Of a stretch of 5,574 nt of DNA, positions 1-5,378 are shown piece by piece. The position numbers and the translations under genes were made by a program. The stretch is taken from contig CANGUJ010000291.1 in the NCBI GenBank assembly GCA_947456845.1, forward strand, positions 1-5,574. The letters run 5' to 3'. The DNA comes from Burkholderiales bacterium (GTDB lineage: Bacteria; Pseudomonadota; Gammaproteobacteria; Burkholderiales; JAEUOS01). Every line of letters begins with the position of its first letter. Position 1 is the first letter of the stretch. The notes under the pieces were generated by a model, which saw nothing but the letters and a program-made list of their open reading frames with translations, was not told where the DNA came from and did no database searches.

Positions 1-1
1 C

Positions 2-58
2 GCGTACTTTGGCGGCAAACCGCTCCTGACCGAAATTCCGGAAACGCGCGACGCCTGA
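2..58 (+). CDS. C-terminal end of an upstream gene, possibly a D-2-hydroxyacid dehydrogenase (partial)
   Basis: The frame starting at base 2 is open from the window edge and ends at a TGA at 56-58, giving an 18-residue tail ending in ETRDA. The stretch AYFGGKPLLT resembles the end of the NAD-binding/C-terminal helix region of D-isomer-specific 2-hydroxyacid dehydrogenases (glyoxylate/hydroxypyruvate reductase type), where a segment like N-x-x-x-Y/F-x-x-G-x-P-L-L is common just before the stop. Only this short tail is available, so the family call is tentative. The stop lies eight bases before the GTG of the next gene, so the two are probably co-transcribed. The enzyme could act on a downstream 2-keto or 2-hydroxy acid, but nothing here shows that. 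Confidence 0.4.
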   Translation, partial: AYFGGKPLLTEIPETRDA

Positions 59-66
59 AAAAAGCG

Positions 67-1068
67 GTGAGCACGGTCGATACCGCCGCCTTCCACGATG
101 AACGACGCCGTCTATTGCGCACGCTGGCCGTGGCCGGTATCGCCACCCTCGCCGGCCCGGCAGTACGGGCCCAGGAATGGCCCGTCCGGCCGCTGCGCCT
201 GATCGCCCCGTTCACGCCGGGCGGGAGCGCCGACAACCTGGCTCGCCTTCTGGCCCAGCATTTTTCCGAAGCCTGGAAGCAGAATGTCGTGGTCGAGAAC
301 CGCGCCGGCGCGGGCGGCGCGATCGGTTCGGAGATGGTCGCCAAGGCGCCACCTGACGGCTACACGCTGGTGATCTCCGGCATCGCCTCGCATGTGATCG
401 CCGCGGCGGTCTCGAAGACGCCCTACCACCCGGTCAACTCGTTTACCCACATCGCGCTGCTCGGCGGCCCGCCGGCGGCCCTGTGCGTCCATCCGGACGT
501 GCCCGCGAAAACCGTGCGCGACCTGATGCAACTGGCAAACGCCGATCCGCAGGGCCTCTCCTGGGGCTCCTCCGGCACCGGGACCCACGCCCACCTGATC
601 GGTGAGATGCTGCGCGTCCTCGCCCGCGCCAGGCTGGTGCATGTGCCCTACAAGGGCGGCGCACCGGCCATGACCGATCTGGTCGGCCGGCAGATACCGG
701 CGACACTCACCGCGCTCAGCTCGGCGATGCCGCACCTGCGCGCCGGACGCATCCGCGCGCTGGCCGTATCCACGCGCCGGCGCCTGCCCGACCTGGCCGA
801 TGTGCCGACCTTCAGCGAAGCGGGCTATCCGGCCCTGGTGGCGACCACCTGGTTCTCGCTGTCCGGCCCGGCCGGCATGCCGCCCGCGGTGGTGGCCGCC
901 ATCAATGCCGAGACCCGCCGCGCCATCGCCAGCGCGCGCTGGCGCGAGCGCACGGCAAGCGAGGGCTTCGAACCCAATGACCTCGATGCCGCCGCCTTCA
1001 CGCAGTTCGTCAAGAACGAGATCGAGCGCTGGACGCCGCTGGCCAAGGCGGCGCAACCCGAATCATGA
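67..1068 (+). CDS. Bug/TctC-family periplasmic solute-binding protein (tripartite tricarboxylate transporter type)
   Basis: This 333-residue protein has the usual length and order of the Bug (TctC, PF03401) family, which captures small carboxylates, often aromatic acids, in the periplasm. The N-terminus has three arginines at 13-15 followed by LLRTLAVAG, a hydrophobic stretch and a likely cleavage site after VRA (residue 35). This is a signal peptide, and the RRRLLR pattern makes Tat export possible. Family landmarks are the APFTPGGSADN ligand loop (about 47-57), VENRAGAGGAIG (76-87) with PPDGYT (95-100), SSGTGTHAHL (168-177), VPYKGGAPA (193-201), LRAGRIRALAVS (224-235) and PTFSEAGYP (247-255). 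No TctA/TctB membrane subunits are present, which is common for Bug genes. GTG at 67 is chosen because the signal peptide follows it closely; there is no strong Shine-Dalgarno and the frame stays open to the window edge, so the start is not certain. It sits ten bases before the Rieske gene, so its ligand is plausibly that enzyme's substrate. Confidence 0.9.
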   Translation: MSTVDTAAFHDERRRLLRTLAVAGIATLAGPAVRAQEWPVRPLRLIAPFTPGGSADNLARLLAQHFSEAWKQNVVVENRAGAGGAIGSEMVAKAPPDGYTLVISGIASHVIAAAVSKTPYHPVNSFTHIALLGGPPAALCVHPDVPAKTVRDLMQLANADPQGLSWGSSGTGTHAHLIGEMLRVLARARLVHVPYKGGAPAMTDLVGRQIPATLTALSSAMPHLRAGRIRALAVSTRRRLPDLADVPTFSEAGYPALVATTWFSLSGPAGMPPAVVAAINAETRRAIASARWRERTASEGFEPNDLDAAAFTQFVKNEIERWTPLAKAAQPES

Positions 1069-1078
1069 AGAGGACGAC

Positions 1079-2365
1079 ATGGCCCTGACCCACGCACAGA
1101 ACGAGGAACTCGTCCGCACCGGACGCGGCACCCTGATGGGCGACCTGATGCGACGCTACTGGATACCCGCCCTGCACGACTGGGAACTGCCCGAGCCCGA
1201 CTGCCCGCCGGTGCGCGTGCAACTGCTGGGCGAAAAACTGGTGGCCTTCCGCGACACCTCCGGCCGGGTCGGCCTGGTCGACGAGTTCTGCGCCCACCGC
1301 GGCGTTTCCCTGTGGTTCGGCCGCAACGAGGAAAACGGCCTGCGCTGCCCCTACCACGGCTGGAAGTACGACATCGCCGGCCGTTGCGTGGACCTGCCGT
1401 CGGAACCGCCGGAAACCGGCATGGCCGCGCGCGTGCGCCTCACCAGCTATCCCTGCATCGAGCAGGGCGGCGTGGTGTGGGCCTACATGGGCCCGCCCGA
1501 CCTGCAGCCGGAGCCGCCGGGGCTGGAATGGGCGGTCGTGCCGCCCGAACGCCGCTTCGTCACCAAGCGTCTGCAGGAGTCGAACTACCTGCAGGCCATG
1601 GAAGGCGGCATCGATTCGAGCCATGTCTCGTTCCTGCACTCGGGCGCGCTCAAGCGCGACCCGCTGTTCGTCGGCAGCCGCGGCAACCAGTACAACGAAC
1701 ATGACAAGATGCCGCTTTTCGACATCACCGAGTTCGAGGGCGGCCTGCTGATCGGTGCGCGCCGCAACGCCGACCAGGGCCGCTTCTACTGGCGCATCAC
1801 GCCCTGGATCATGCCGTGGTTCACCATCATCCCGCCGCGCGCCGGCCATCCGCTGGGCGCGCACGCCTGGGTGCCGATCGACGACGAGAACTGCTGGGCA
1901 TGGTCCATCAACTACCACCCCAGGCGCGCCCTGACGCCGCAGGAGGTGGCCGCCATGAAAGGCGGCGCCGGCATCCACGTGAAGTACGTTCCCGGCACCT
2001 TCATTCCCCTGGCCAACAAGCGCAACGACTACCTGATGGACCGCACCTCGCAAAAGGCCGGCCTCACCTACAGCGGCGTGGAGGGCATCGGCATGCAGGA
2101 TGCCTCCCTGCAGGAGAGCATGGGGCCGATCCAGGACCGCACGCGCGAGCAGTTGGTGTCCACCGACAACGGCATCATCATGACCCGCCGCGCGCTGCTC
2201 AGGGCGGCGCGGGCCAACCGCGAAGGCAAGCCGCTGCCGGGGCTCATGGCGGCCGAACAGAAGGTGCGCTCCTGCGCCATCGAGTTGCCGGCAGACGTGC
2301 ACTACGCGCAGGGCGCGCGCCACGGCCTGTTCGCGCCGCCGGACACCGACCCGGTATCGGTGTAG
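1079..2365 (+). CDS. Rieske [2Fe-2S] aromatic ring-hydroxylating oxygenase, large (alpha) subunit, phthalate-dioxygenase type
   Basis: The 428-residue protein would use O2 and electrons from a reductase to oxidise an aromatic acid in the cytoplasm. The Rieske domain occupies roughly residues 25-140 with cluster ligands C71 and H73 (CAHRG) and C90 and H93 (CPYHGWKYD). The catalytic domain has the mononuclear-iron motif EGGIDSSHVSFLH, giving H182 and H187 as ligands. D179 matches the aspartate that bridges the Rieske and iron centres in this family, and D341 (in QDASLQESMGP) is the likely third ligand. The QESMGPIQDRT and IIMTRRALLRAAR segments (about 345-355 and 366-378) are typical of the phthalate 4,5-dioxygenase group, whose members are near this length. 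ATG 1079 is favoured by a purine-rich GAAGAGGA at 1067-1074; the frame is open further upstream but overlaps the Bug gene. Dioxygenation, hydroxylation or O-demethylation are all possible in this group, and the substrate is unknown. No partner reductase gene is in the window. Confidence 0.93.
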   Translation: MALTHAQNEELVRTGRGTLMGDLMRRYWIPALHDWELPEPDCPPVRVQLLGEKLVAFRDTSGRVGLVDEFCAHRGVSLWFGRNEENGLRCPYHGWKYDIAGRCVDLPSEPPETGMAARVRLTSYPCIEQGGVVWAYMGPPDLQPEPPGLEWAVVPPERRFVTKRLQESNYLQAMEGGIDSSHVSFLHSGALKRDPLFVGSRGNQYNEHDKMPLFDITEFEGGLLIGARRNADQGRFYWRITPWIMPWFTIIPPRAGHPLGAHAWVPIDDENCWAWSINYHPRRALTPQEVAAMKGGAGIHVKYVPGTFIPLANKRNDYLMDRTSQKAGLTYSGVEGIGMQDASLQESMGPIQDRTREQLVSTDNGIIMTRRALLRAARANREGKPLPGLMAAEQKVRSCAIELPADVHYAQGARHGLFAPPDTDPVSV

Positions 2366-2380
2366 GCTCGCCGGGTGTCC
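2341..2380 (+). repeat. Two mutually exclusive inverted repeats at the Rieske/pdxA-like gene junction
   Basis: ACACCGA at 2343-2349 pairs perfectly with TCGGTGT at 2357-2363 (7 bp stem, 7-base loop) at the end of the Rieske gene, including the first base of its stop codon. GGACACC at 2341-2347 can instead pair perfectly with GGTGTCC at 2374-2380, which ends three bases before the Shine-Dalgarno of the next gene. The two hairpins share the same left arm and cannot form together. No T-run follows, so this is not a normal intrinsic terminator. A role in mRNA processing or in tuning translation is only a possibility; chance pairing in GC-rich DNA is not excluded. Confidence 0.4.
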
Positions 2381-2394
2381 TCCAAGGAAAGCAC

Positions 2395-3399
2395 ATGCCG
2401 CCCCTGCCCCGCATAGCCATCGCCCTCGGAGACCCGGCCGGCATCGGACCGGAGATCGCGCTCAAGGCCGCCCTAGACGCGCGGGTGCGGGCGCTGGCGC
2501 TGCCCTTGCTGGTGGGCGACCATTCGGCCCTCGCACTGCACGCCGAGCGCTGCGGGCTGCCGCTGCCGGTCGACGTGTTCACCGAAGCGGCCGCGGTGCA
2601 ATGGCGCACCGGCCGGGTACCCATGCTCGGGCGCAGCCACTTCCACGCCGCCGCGCTGGAACTCGGCGCGATCCGGCCCGCCCACGGGCTGGCGGCGCTG
2701 GATGCCGCCGGCACCGCGATCCGCGCCGCGCTCGACGGCCATGTCGACGCCGTCGTCGCTGCCCCGCAGACCGAACTGGCGATCAAGCAGGCCGGCGTCG
2801 AGTTCGACGGCTACCCGACCTTCGTGGCCCGCTGTACCGGCACGCCCGCGCAGGACGCCTTCCTGATGCTGTGCTTCAGGGACGCCGCCGGCGTCGAGAC
2901 GCGCATCGTCCACACCACCCTGCATGTGGGCGTGCGGGAAGCGATTACGCTCATCACCCCGGAGCGCGTCCTGCATGCGATCCGCACCACCGATGCGGTG
3001 TTGCGGCGCATCGGCAGCGCCCGGCCGCGCATCGCGGTGGCGGGCCTGAACCCGCATGCGGGAGAAGCCGGCCTGTTCGGCGACGAGGAGATCCGCATCA
3101 TCGGGCCGGCGATCGCCGCCGCCGCGGCCGACGGGCTGGATGTGCACGGCCCGTTCGGCGCCGACACCATGTTCGCCAAGCCCGGTTTCGACGCGCACAT
3201 CGTCATGCTGCACGACCAGGGGCACATCGCCGCCAAGCTGCAGGCGCCCAACCGCACCGCCGGGCTCACCATCGGCACGCCGGTGCTGTTTTCTTCGGTC
3301 GCGCATGGCAGCGCGCTCGATATCGCCGGCCAGAACCGCGCCAGCCACGAGGCGGTGGTGGAGGCCATTGCCCGCCTGGCCGGCCGGGTCGCCGGATGA
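2395..3399 (+). CDS. PdxA-superfamily NAD-dependent dehydrogenase, divergent (TphB-like cis-dihydrodiol dehydrogenase candidate)
   Basis: The 334-residue protein has PdxA length and fold markers: IALGDPAGIGPE (9-20), AAPQTELAIKQAG (122-134), GLNPHAGEAGLFGDEE (217-232), GPFGADTMF (252-260), LHDQGHIAAKL (272-282) and AHGSALDIAGQ (303-313). H177, H221 and H273 align with the three metal-binding histidines of E. coli PdxA. However, the substrate-binding GHTE motif reads GYPT at 139-142, and the canonical RTSxDHGTA reads FSSVAHGSA (299-307), replacing the conserved arginine and aspartate. True 4-hydroxythreonine-4-phosphate dehydrogenase activity is therefore doubtful. TphB of terephthalate degradation, which oxidatively decarboxylates a cis-dihydrodiol, belongs to this superfamily, and the position directly after a Rieske oxygenase fits that kind of role. 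Other PdxA2-type enzymes, such as D-threonate/D-erythronate 4-phosphate dehydrogenases, are the alternative, but no DUF1537 kinase is seen. ATG 2395 follows AAGGA at 2384-2388 with six-base spacing. Confidence 0.85.
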   Translation: MPPLPRIAIALGDPAGIGPEIALKAALDARVRALALPLLVGDHSALALHAERCGLPLPVDVFTEAAAVQWRTGRVPMLGRSHFHAAALELGAIRPAHGLAALDAAGTAIRAALDGHVDAVVAAPQTELAIKQAGVEFDGYPTFVARCTGTPAQDAFLMLCFRDAAGVETRIVHTTLHVGVREAITLITPERVLHAIRTTDAVLRRIGSARPRIAVAGLNPHAGEAGLFGDEEIRIIGPAIAAAAADGLDVHGPFGADTMFAKPGFDAHIVMLHDQGHIAAKLQAPNRTAGLTIGTPVLFSSVAHGSALDIAGQNRASHEAVVEAIARLAGRVAG

Positions 3400-4409
3400 G
3401 CGCCGATGCGCAGGTGCCCTATGCCGGGCTCACGCCCGACACGGTGCTCGATGCGGTCGAAAGCCTGGGCCTGCGCTGCGACGGCCGGCAGTTTGCCCTC
3501 AACTCCTACGAGAACCGCGTCTATCAGGTAGGCATCGAGGACGACCGGCCGCTGATCGTCAAGTTCTACCGGCCGCTGCGCTGGAGCGACGCGCAAATCC
3601 TCGAGGAGCATGCCTTCGCCGCCGAACTTGAGGCGGCGGAAATCCCCGTGGTGGCGGCCAGCGCGTTCGGCGGACGGACCCTGCATCACTTCAACGGCTT
3701 CCGTTTCGCGGTGTTCCCGCGCCGCGGCGGGCGCACCCCCGAATTGGAGGACCGCGAGACGCTGGAATGGCTGGGGCGCTTCCTGGGACGCATCCATGCC
3801 GTCGGCGCGACGCGCGCGTTCGAACACCGGCCCACCCTCGACAGCGACACCTTCGGCACGGCCTCGCGCGACTGGTTGCTGGCGCACGACACCCTCCCGC
3901 CGGACCTGCGCGGCGCCTGGCGGCAGGCGGCCGAACTGGCGCTCGAGCAGGTGGCGCACTGCGAGGCGCGCGCCGGCCGCGTGGCGCACTTGCGCCTGCA
4001 CGGCGACTGCCACCCCGGCAACGTGCTGTGGGTCGAGGAAGGCGAGGACCGCGGCCCGCATTTCGTCGACCTCGAAGAGGCCCGCAACGGCCCGGCGATC
4101 CAGGATCTGTGGATGCTGCTGCCGGGCGACCGCGACGCCGCCGCGCGCACCCTCGCGCACCTGCTGTCGGGCTACGAGGACTTCCGCGACTTCGACGACA
4201 GCGAACTGCACCTCATCGAAGCCTTGCGCACCCTGCGGCTGATGCACCATTCGGCATGGATCGCGCGGCGCTGGGACGACCCGGCCTTTCCCGCAGCATT
4301 CCCGTGGTTCGCCAGCCCGCGCTACTGGCAGGACCGGATTCTCGAACTCAAGGAGCAGGTCGCACTCATGCAGGAGCCGCCGCTGCGGCCGGCGCGGCTG
4401 CGGGACTAG
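3396..4409 (+). CDS. srkA: Stress response kinase A (YihE/RdoA-type Ser/Thr protein kinase)
   Basis: The 337-residue product closely follows E. coli SrkA (328 residues), a cytoplasmic serine/threonine kinase of the aminoglycoside-phosphotransferase fold linked to survival under envelope and oxidative stress. Signature segments are LNSYENRVYQ (35-44), the nucleotide-binding lysine in VKFYRP (K56), RWSDAQILEEH (62-72), FAVFPRRGGR (104-113), the catalytic loop HGDCHPGN (202-209; D204, N209), the metal-binding FVDLEEARNGPAIQDLWMLL (223-242; D225) and the tail MQEPPLRP (325-332). All catalytic residues are present, so it looks functional. Its ATG overlaps the stop of the PdxA-like gene as ATGA and no good Shine-Dalgarno is seen, which implies translational coupling to that gene. 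A stress kinase at the end of what looks like a catabolic operon is unexpected; it may simply be a housekeeping gene captured by the upstream transcription unit. Confidence 0.95.
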   Translation: MSADAQVPYAGLTPDTVLDAVESLGLRCDGRQFALNSYENRVYQVGIEDDRPLIVKFYRPLRWSDAQILEEHAFAAELEAAEIPVVAASAFGGRTLHHFNGFRFAVFPRRGGRTPELEDRETLEWLGRFLGRIHAVGATRAFEHRPTLDSDTFGTASRDWLLAHDTLPPDLRGAWRQAAELALEQVAHCEARAGRVAHLRLHGDCHPGNVLWVEEGEDRGPHFVDLEEARNGPAIQDLWMLLPGDRDAAARTLAHLLSGYEDFRDFDDSELHLIEALRTLRLMHHSAWIARRWDDPAFPAAFPWFASPRYWQDRILELKEQVALMQEPPLRPARLRD

Positions 4410-4411
4410 GG

Positions 4412-4720
4412 TTGCAGTTGCTCGACGCGGTGCAGAACAGCACGGTGAAAACCGGCCAGACCGCGATGTACTACGACTTCGGCAAGAACCCGGCCTTCGC
4501 GATCGCCTACGGCAAGACCGGTACCCAGATGGGCGGCTGGTTCCGCAAGGAAGCCGAGAGCCTGGCCGACCTCAAGGACCTCAAGTTCCGCGTCGGCGGG
4601 GTGGCCGGCGTGATCCTCTCGCGACTGGAAGTCGTGCCGCAGCAGATCGCCGCCGGCGACATCTGTCCCGACCTGGAAAAAGGCACCATCGATGCGGCCG
4701 AGTGGATCGGCCCGCTCCGC
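4412..4720 (+). pseudogene. Remnant of a TRAP-transporter periplasmic binding protein (DctP family)
   Basis: Translated in frame from 4412, this stretch reads LQLLDAVQNSTVKTG, then TAMYYDFGKNPAFA, then TGTQMGGWFRKEAESLADLKDLKFRV and finally GTIDAAEWIGPL. All are recognisable core blocks of DctP/TakP-like substrate-binding proteins of TRAP transporters (the residue stretch TQMGGWFRKE is especially typical). The piece has no start codon, signal peptide or N-terminal domain. The PAFA block runs straight into the TQMGG block near 4500-4515, whereas intact family members have several tens of residues between them. After EWIGPL the frame runs into GC-rich sequence unrelated to the family. It begins right after the srkA stop and no dctQ/dctM membrane genes are near. 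It is therefore a non-functional relic with missing N-terminus, in-frame internal deletion and missing C-terminus. Together with the short tail to 4763 it fills the gap between srkA and hsp20. Confidence 0.85.
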
Positions 4721-4729
4721 GCGGGGCGC

Positions 4730-4743
4730 GGGGCGCGCGCCCC
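4730..4743. repeat. Perfect 14-base GC palindrome downstream of hsp20 and the DctP relic
   Basis: GGGGCGCGCGCCCC is a perfect palindrome and lies within a nearly pure G/C stretch from about 4716 to 4763 that also has a short alternating GC run (4753-4763). It lies between two convergent units, the srkA/relic side and hsp20, so it could slow or end transcription from either direction. There is no T-run on either strand, so a standard intrinsic terminator is not supported. It also marks where the DctP relic stops being recognisable, so it may be a rearrangement scar. Confidence 0.35.
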
Positions 4744-4763
4744 ACCGAGAGCCGCGCGCGCGC

Positions 4764-5192
4764 TCAGTCGATCGACAGCCTGCGCGAACTCGCCTGGCTC
4801 TTCTTGGGCAGCGTCAGGGCGAGCACGCCGTTCTCGTACTTCGCCTTTGCCGCGCCCACATCGACTTCCTGCGGCAACTGGAAGCTGCGCGACACCGATC
4901 CGTAGTAGCGCTCGCTGCGCAGCACTTTTTCATCCTGGGTCTGCCGGTCTTCCTGCTTGACTTCGGCCGAGAGCGTGACCACGCCGCCCTCGACGGAGAC
5001 ATGGATGTCCTCCTTCGAGACGCCGGGTACCTCGGCCTTGACGGTATAGGCGTCCTTCGATTCGCTCACATCGACCTTGATCTGCGCGGGCAGCGCATCG
5101 CCGTGCAGGGGCTTGATGTAATAGCCGGGGGCGAAGTCGCGGAACAGTTCGTCAAACAGCGTGCGGCCGCCAAAGGGCGCAAGATTTGCCAT
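4764..5192 (-). CDS. Small heat-shock protein, Hsp20/alpha-crystallin family
   Basis: The 142-residue protein is a typical bacterial small heat-shock chaperone, which holds unfolding proteins in the cytoplasm without ATP until DnaK/ClpB refold them. A short N-terminal arm (MANLAPFGGRTLFDELFRDF) precedes the alpha-crystallin domain (about 36-130). Markers are IKVDVSESKDAYTVKAEVPGV (38-58), KEDIHVSVEGGVVTLSAEV (60-78), SRSFQLPQEVD (101-111) and the conserved YENGVLALTLPK (119-130). The C-terminal tail ends RRLSID, where L139-S140-I141 stands in for the I-x-I/V motif used in oligomer assembly. The start at 5192 is fixed by a strong Shine-Dalgarno and by the usual family N-terminus; the open frame continues upstream but without family similarity. 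It is transcribed towards srkA, and a heat-shock promoter candidate lies upstream. Symbols such as ibpA or hspA are used inconsistently for this family, so none is given. Confidence 0.95.
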   Translation of the reverse strand: MANLAPFGGRTLFDELFRDFAPGYYIKPLHGDALPAQIKVDVSESKDAYTVKAEVPGVSKEDIHVSVEGGVVTLSAEVKQEDRQTQDEKVLRSERYYGSVSRSFQLPQEVDVGAAKAKYENGVLALTLPKKSQASSRRLSID

Positions 5193-5198
5193 GATGAT

Positions 5199-5204
5199 CC
5201 TCCA
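5199..5204 (-). promoter_or_regulatory. Strong Shine-Dalgarno of hsp20
   Basis: On the minus strand TGGAGG lies six bases before the ATG at 5192, close to the ideal 16S rRNA complement, and it decides the start codon of hsp20. The flanking GATG and CATC (GATG-GAGGAT-CATC) could form a weak 4 bp hairpin with the Shine-Dalgarno in the loop; this is too short to claim an RNA thermometer. Confidence 0.8.
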
Positions 5205-5252
5205 TCGAGTCGAGATTGCCGCGGGCCGCACCGTGCGCCCCGCATGCACAGG

Positions 5253-5280
5253 ATATGGCGCCATGCCGGGGGGCTTCAAG
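5253..5280 (-). promoter_or_regulatory. Candidate sigma-32 (RpoH) heat-shock promoter for hsp20
   Basis: Read on the minus strand, CTTGAAG (5280-5274) is followed after 13 bases by CGCCATAT (5260-5253). The known sigma-32 consensus is CTTGAAA, a spacer of about 11-16 bases, then CCCCATNT, so the match is 6 of 7 and 7 of 8 with good spacing. Transcription would start near 5246, leaving a leader of about 54 bases before the hsp20 ATG. The leader can form a small hairpin around CGCACGGTGCG (plus-strand complement at about 5229-5239). A palindrome ATGGCGCCAT (5255-5264) overlaps the -10 element. Position upstream of an Hsp20 gene makes the assignment strong, though it is unproven. Confidence 0.75.
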
Positions 5281-5297
5281 TCGCGCCTGCGCCTTGC

Positions 5298-5311
5298 TTG
5301 ACGCAGATCAA
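5298..5311. promoter_or_regulatory. Candidate FNR/ANR/DNR-type binding site
   Basis: TTGAC-GCAG-ATCAA matches the FNR-family consensus TTGAT-N4-ATCAA in nine of ten specified bases with the exact four-base gap. Its centre lies 74.5 bases before the ATG at 5379 and about 58 bases upstream of the expected hsp20 transcription start. A weak -10-like TACAGT lies at 5349-5354, which would put the box near -57 to -61 of the plus-strand gene, compatible with class I activation. Oxygen- or nitric-oxide-dependent control of the downstream gene is inferred; which of the two divergent genes it serves is not settled. Confidence 0.55.
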
Positions 5312-5378
5312 ACCCGTATGCGCGCAGCGAGACCGCGGGGAACTCGGGTACAGTTCGGGGTTGATCAAAGCTCCTTTC

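Noticed and set aside
1010..2323. Long minus-strand open frame opposite the Rieske gene
   Set aside because: It lies antisense to a gene with clear Rieske and iron motifs, and its product is Ala/Arg/His-rich with no recognisable motif. Long antisense frames are expected in DNA of this GC content.
2811..4250. Long minus-strand open frame opposite the PdxA-like gene and srkA
   Set aside because: Both plus-strand genes have complete family motifs, while the antisense product is low-complexity and unlike any protein I know.
4730..4763. Intrinsic terminator for hsp20
   Set aside because: GC-rich palindromes are present, but no T-run follows on either strand.
3767..4960. A single plus-strand frame spanning srkA, the DctP relic and hsp20
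   Set aside because: Only the 4412-4720 part has family similarity. The upstream part is an out-of-frame reading of srkA and the downstream part is antisense to hsp20.
5361..5368. TTGATCAA as a second FNR-type site
   Set aside because: The two half-sites are present but the required four-base gap is missing, so it is only a short palindrome just before the plus-strand start.
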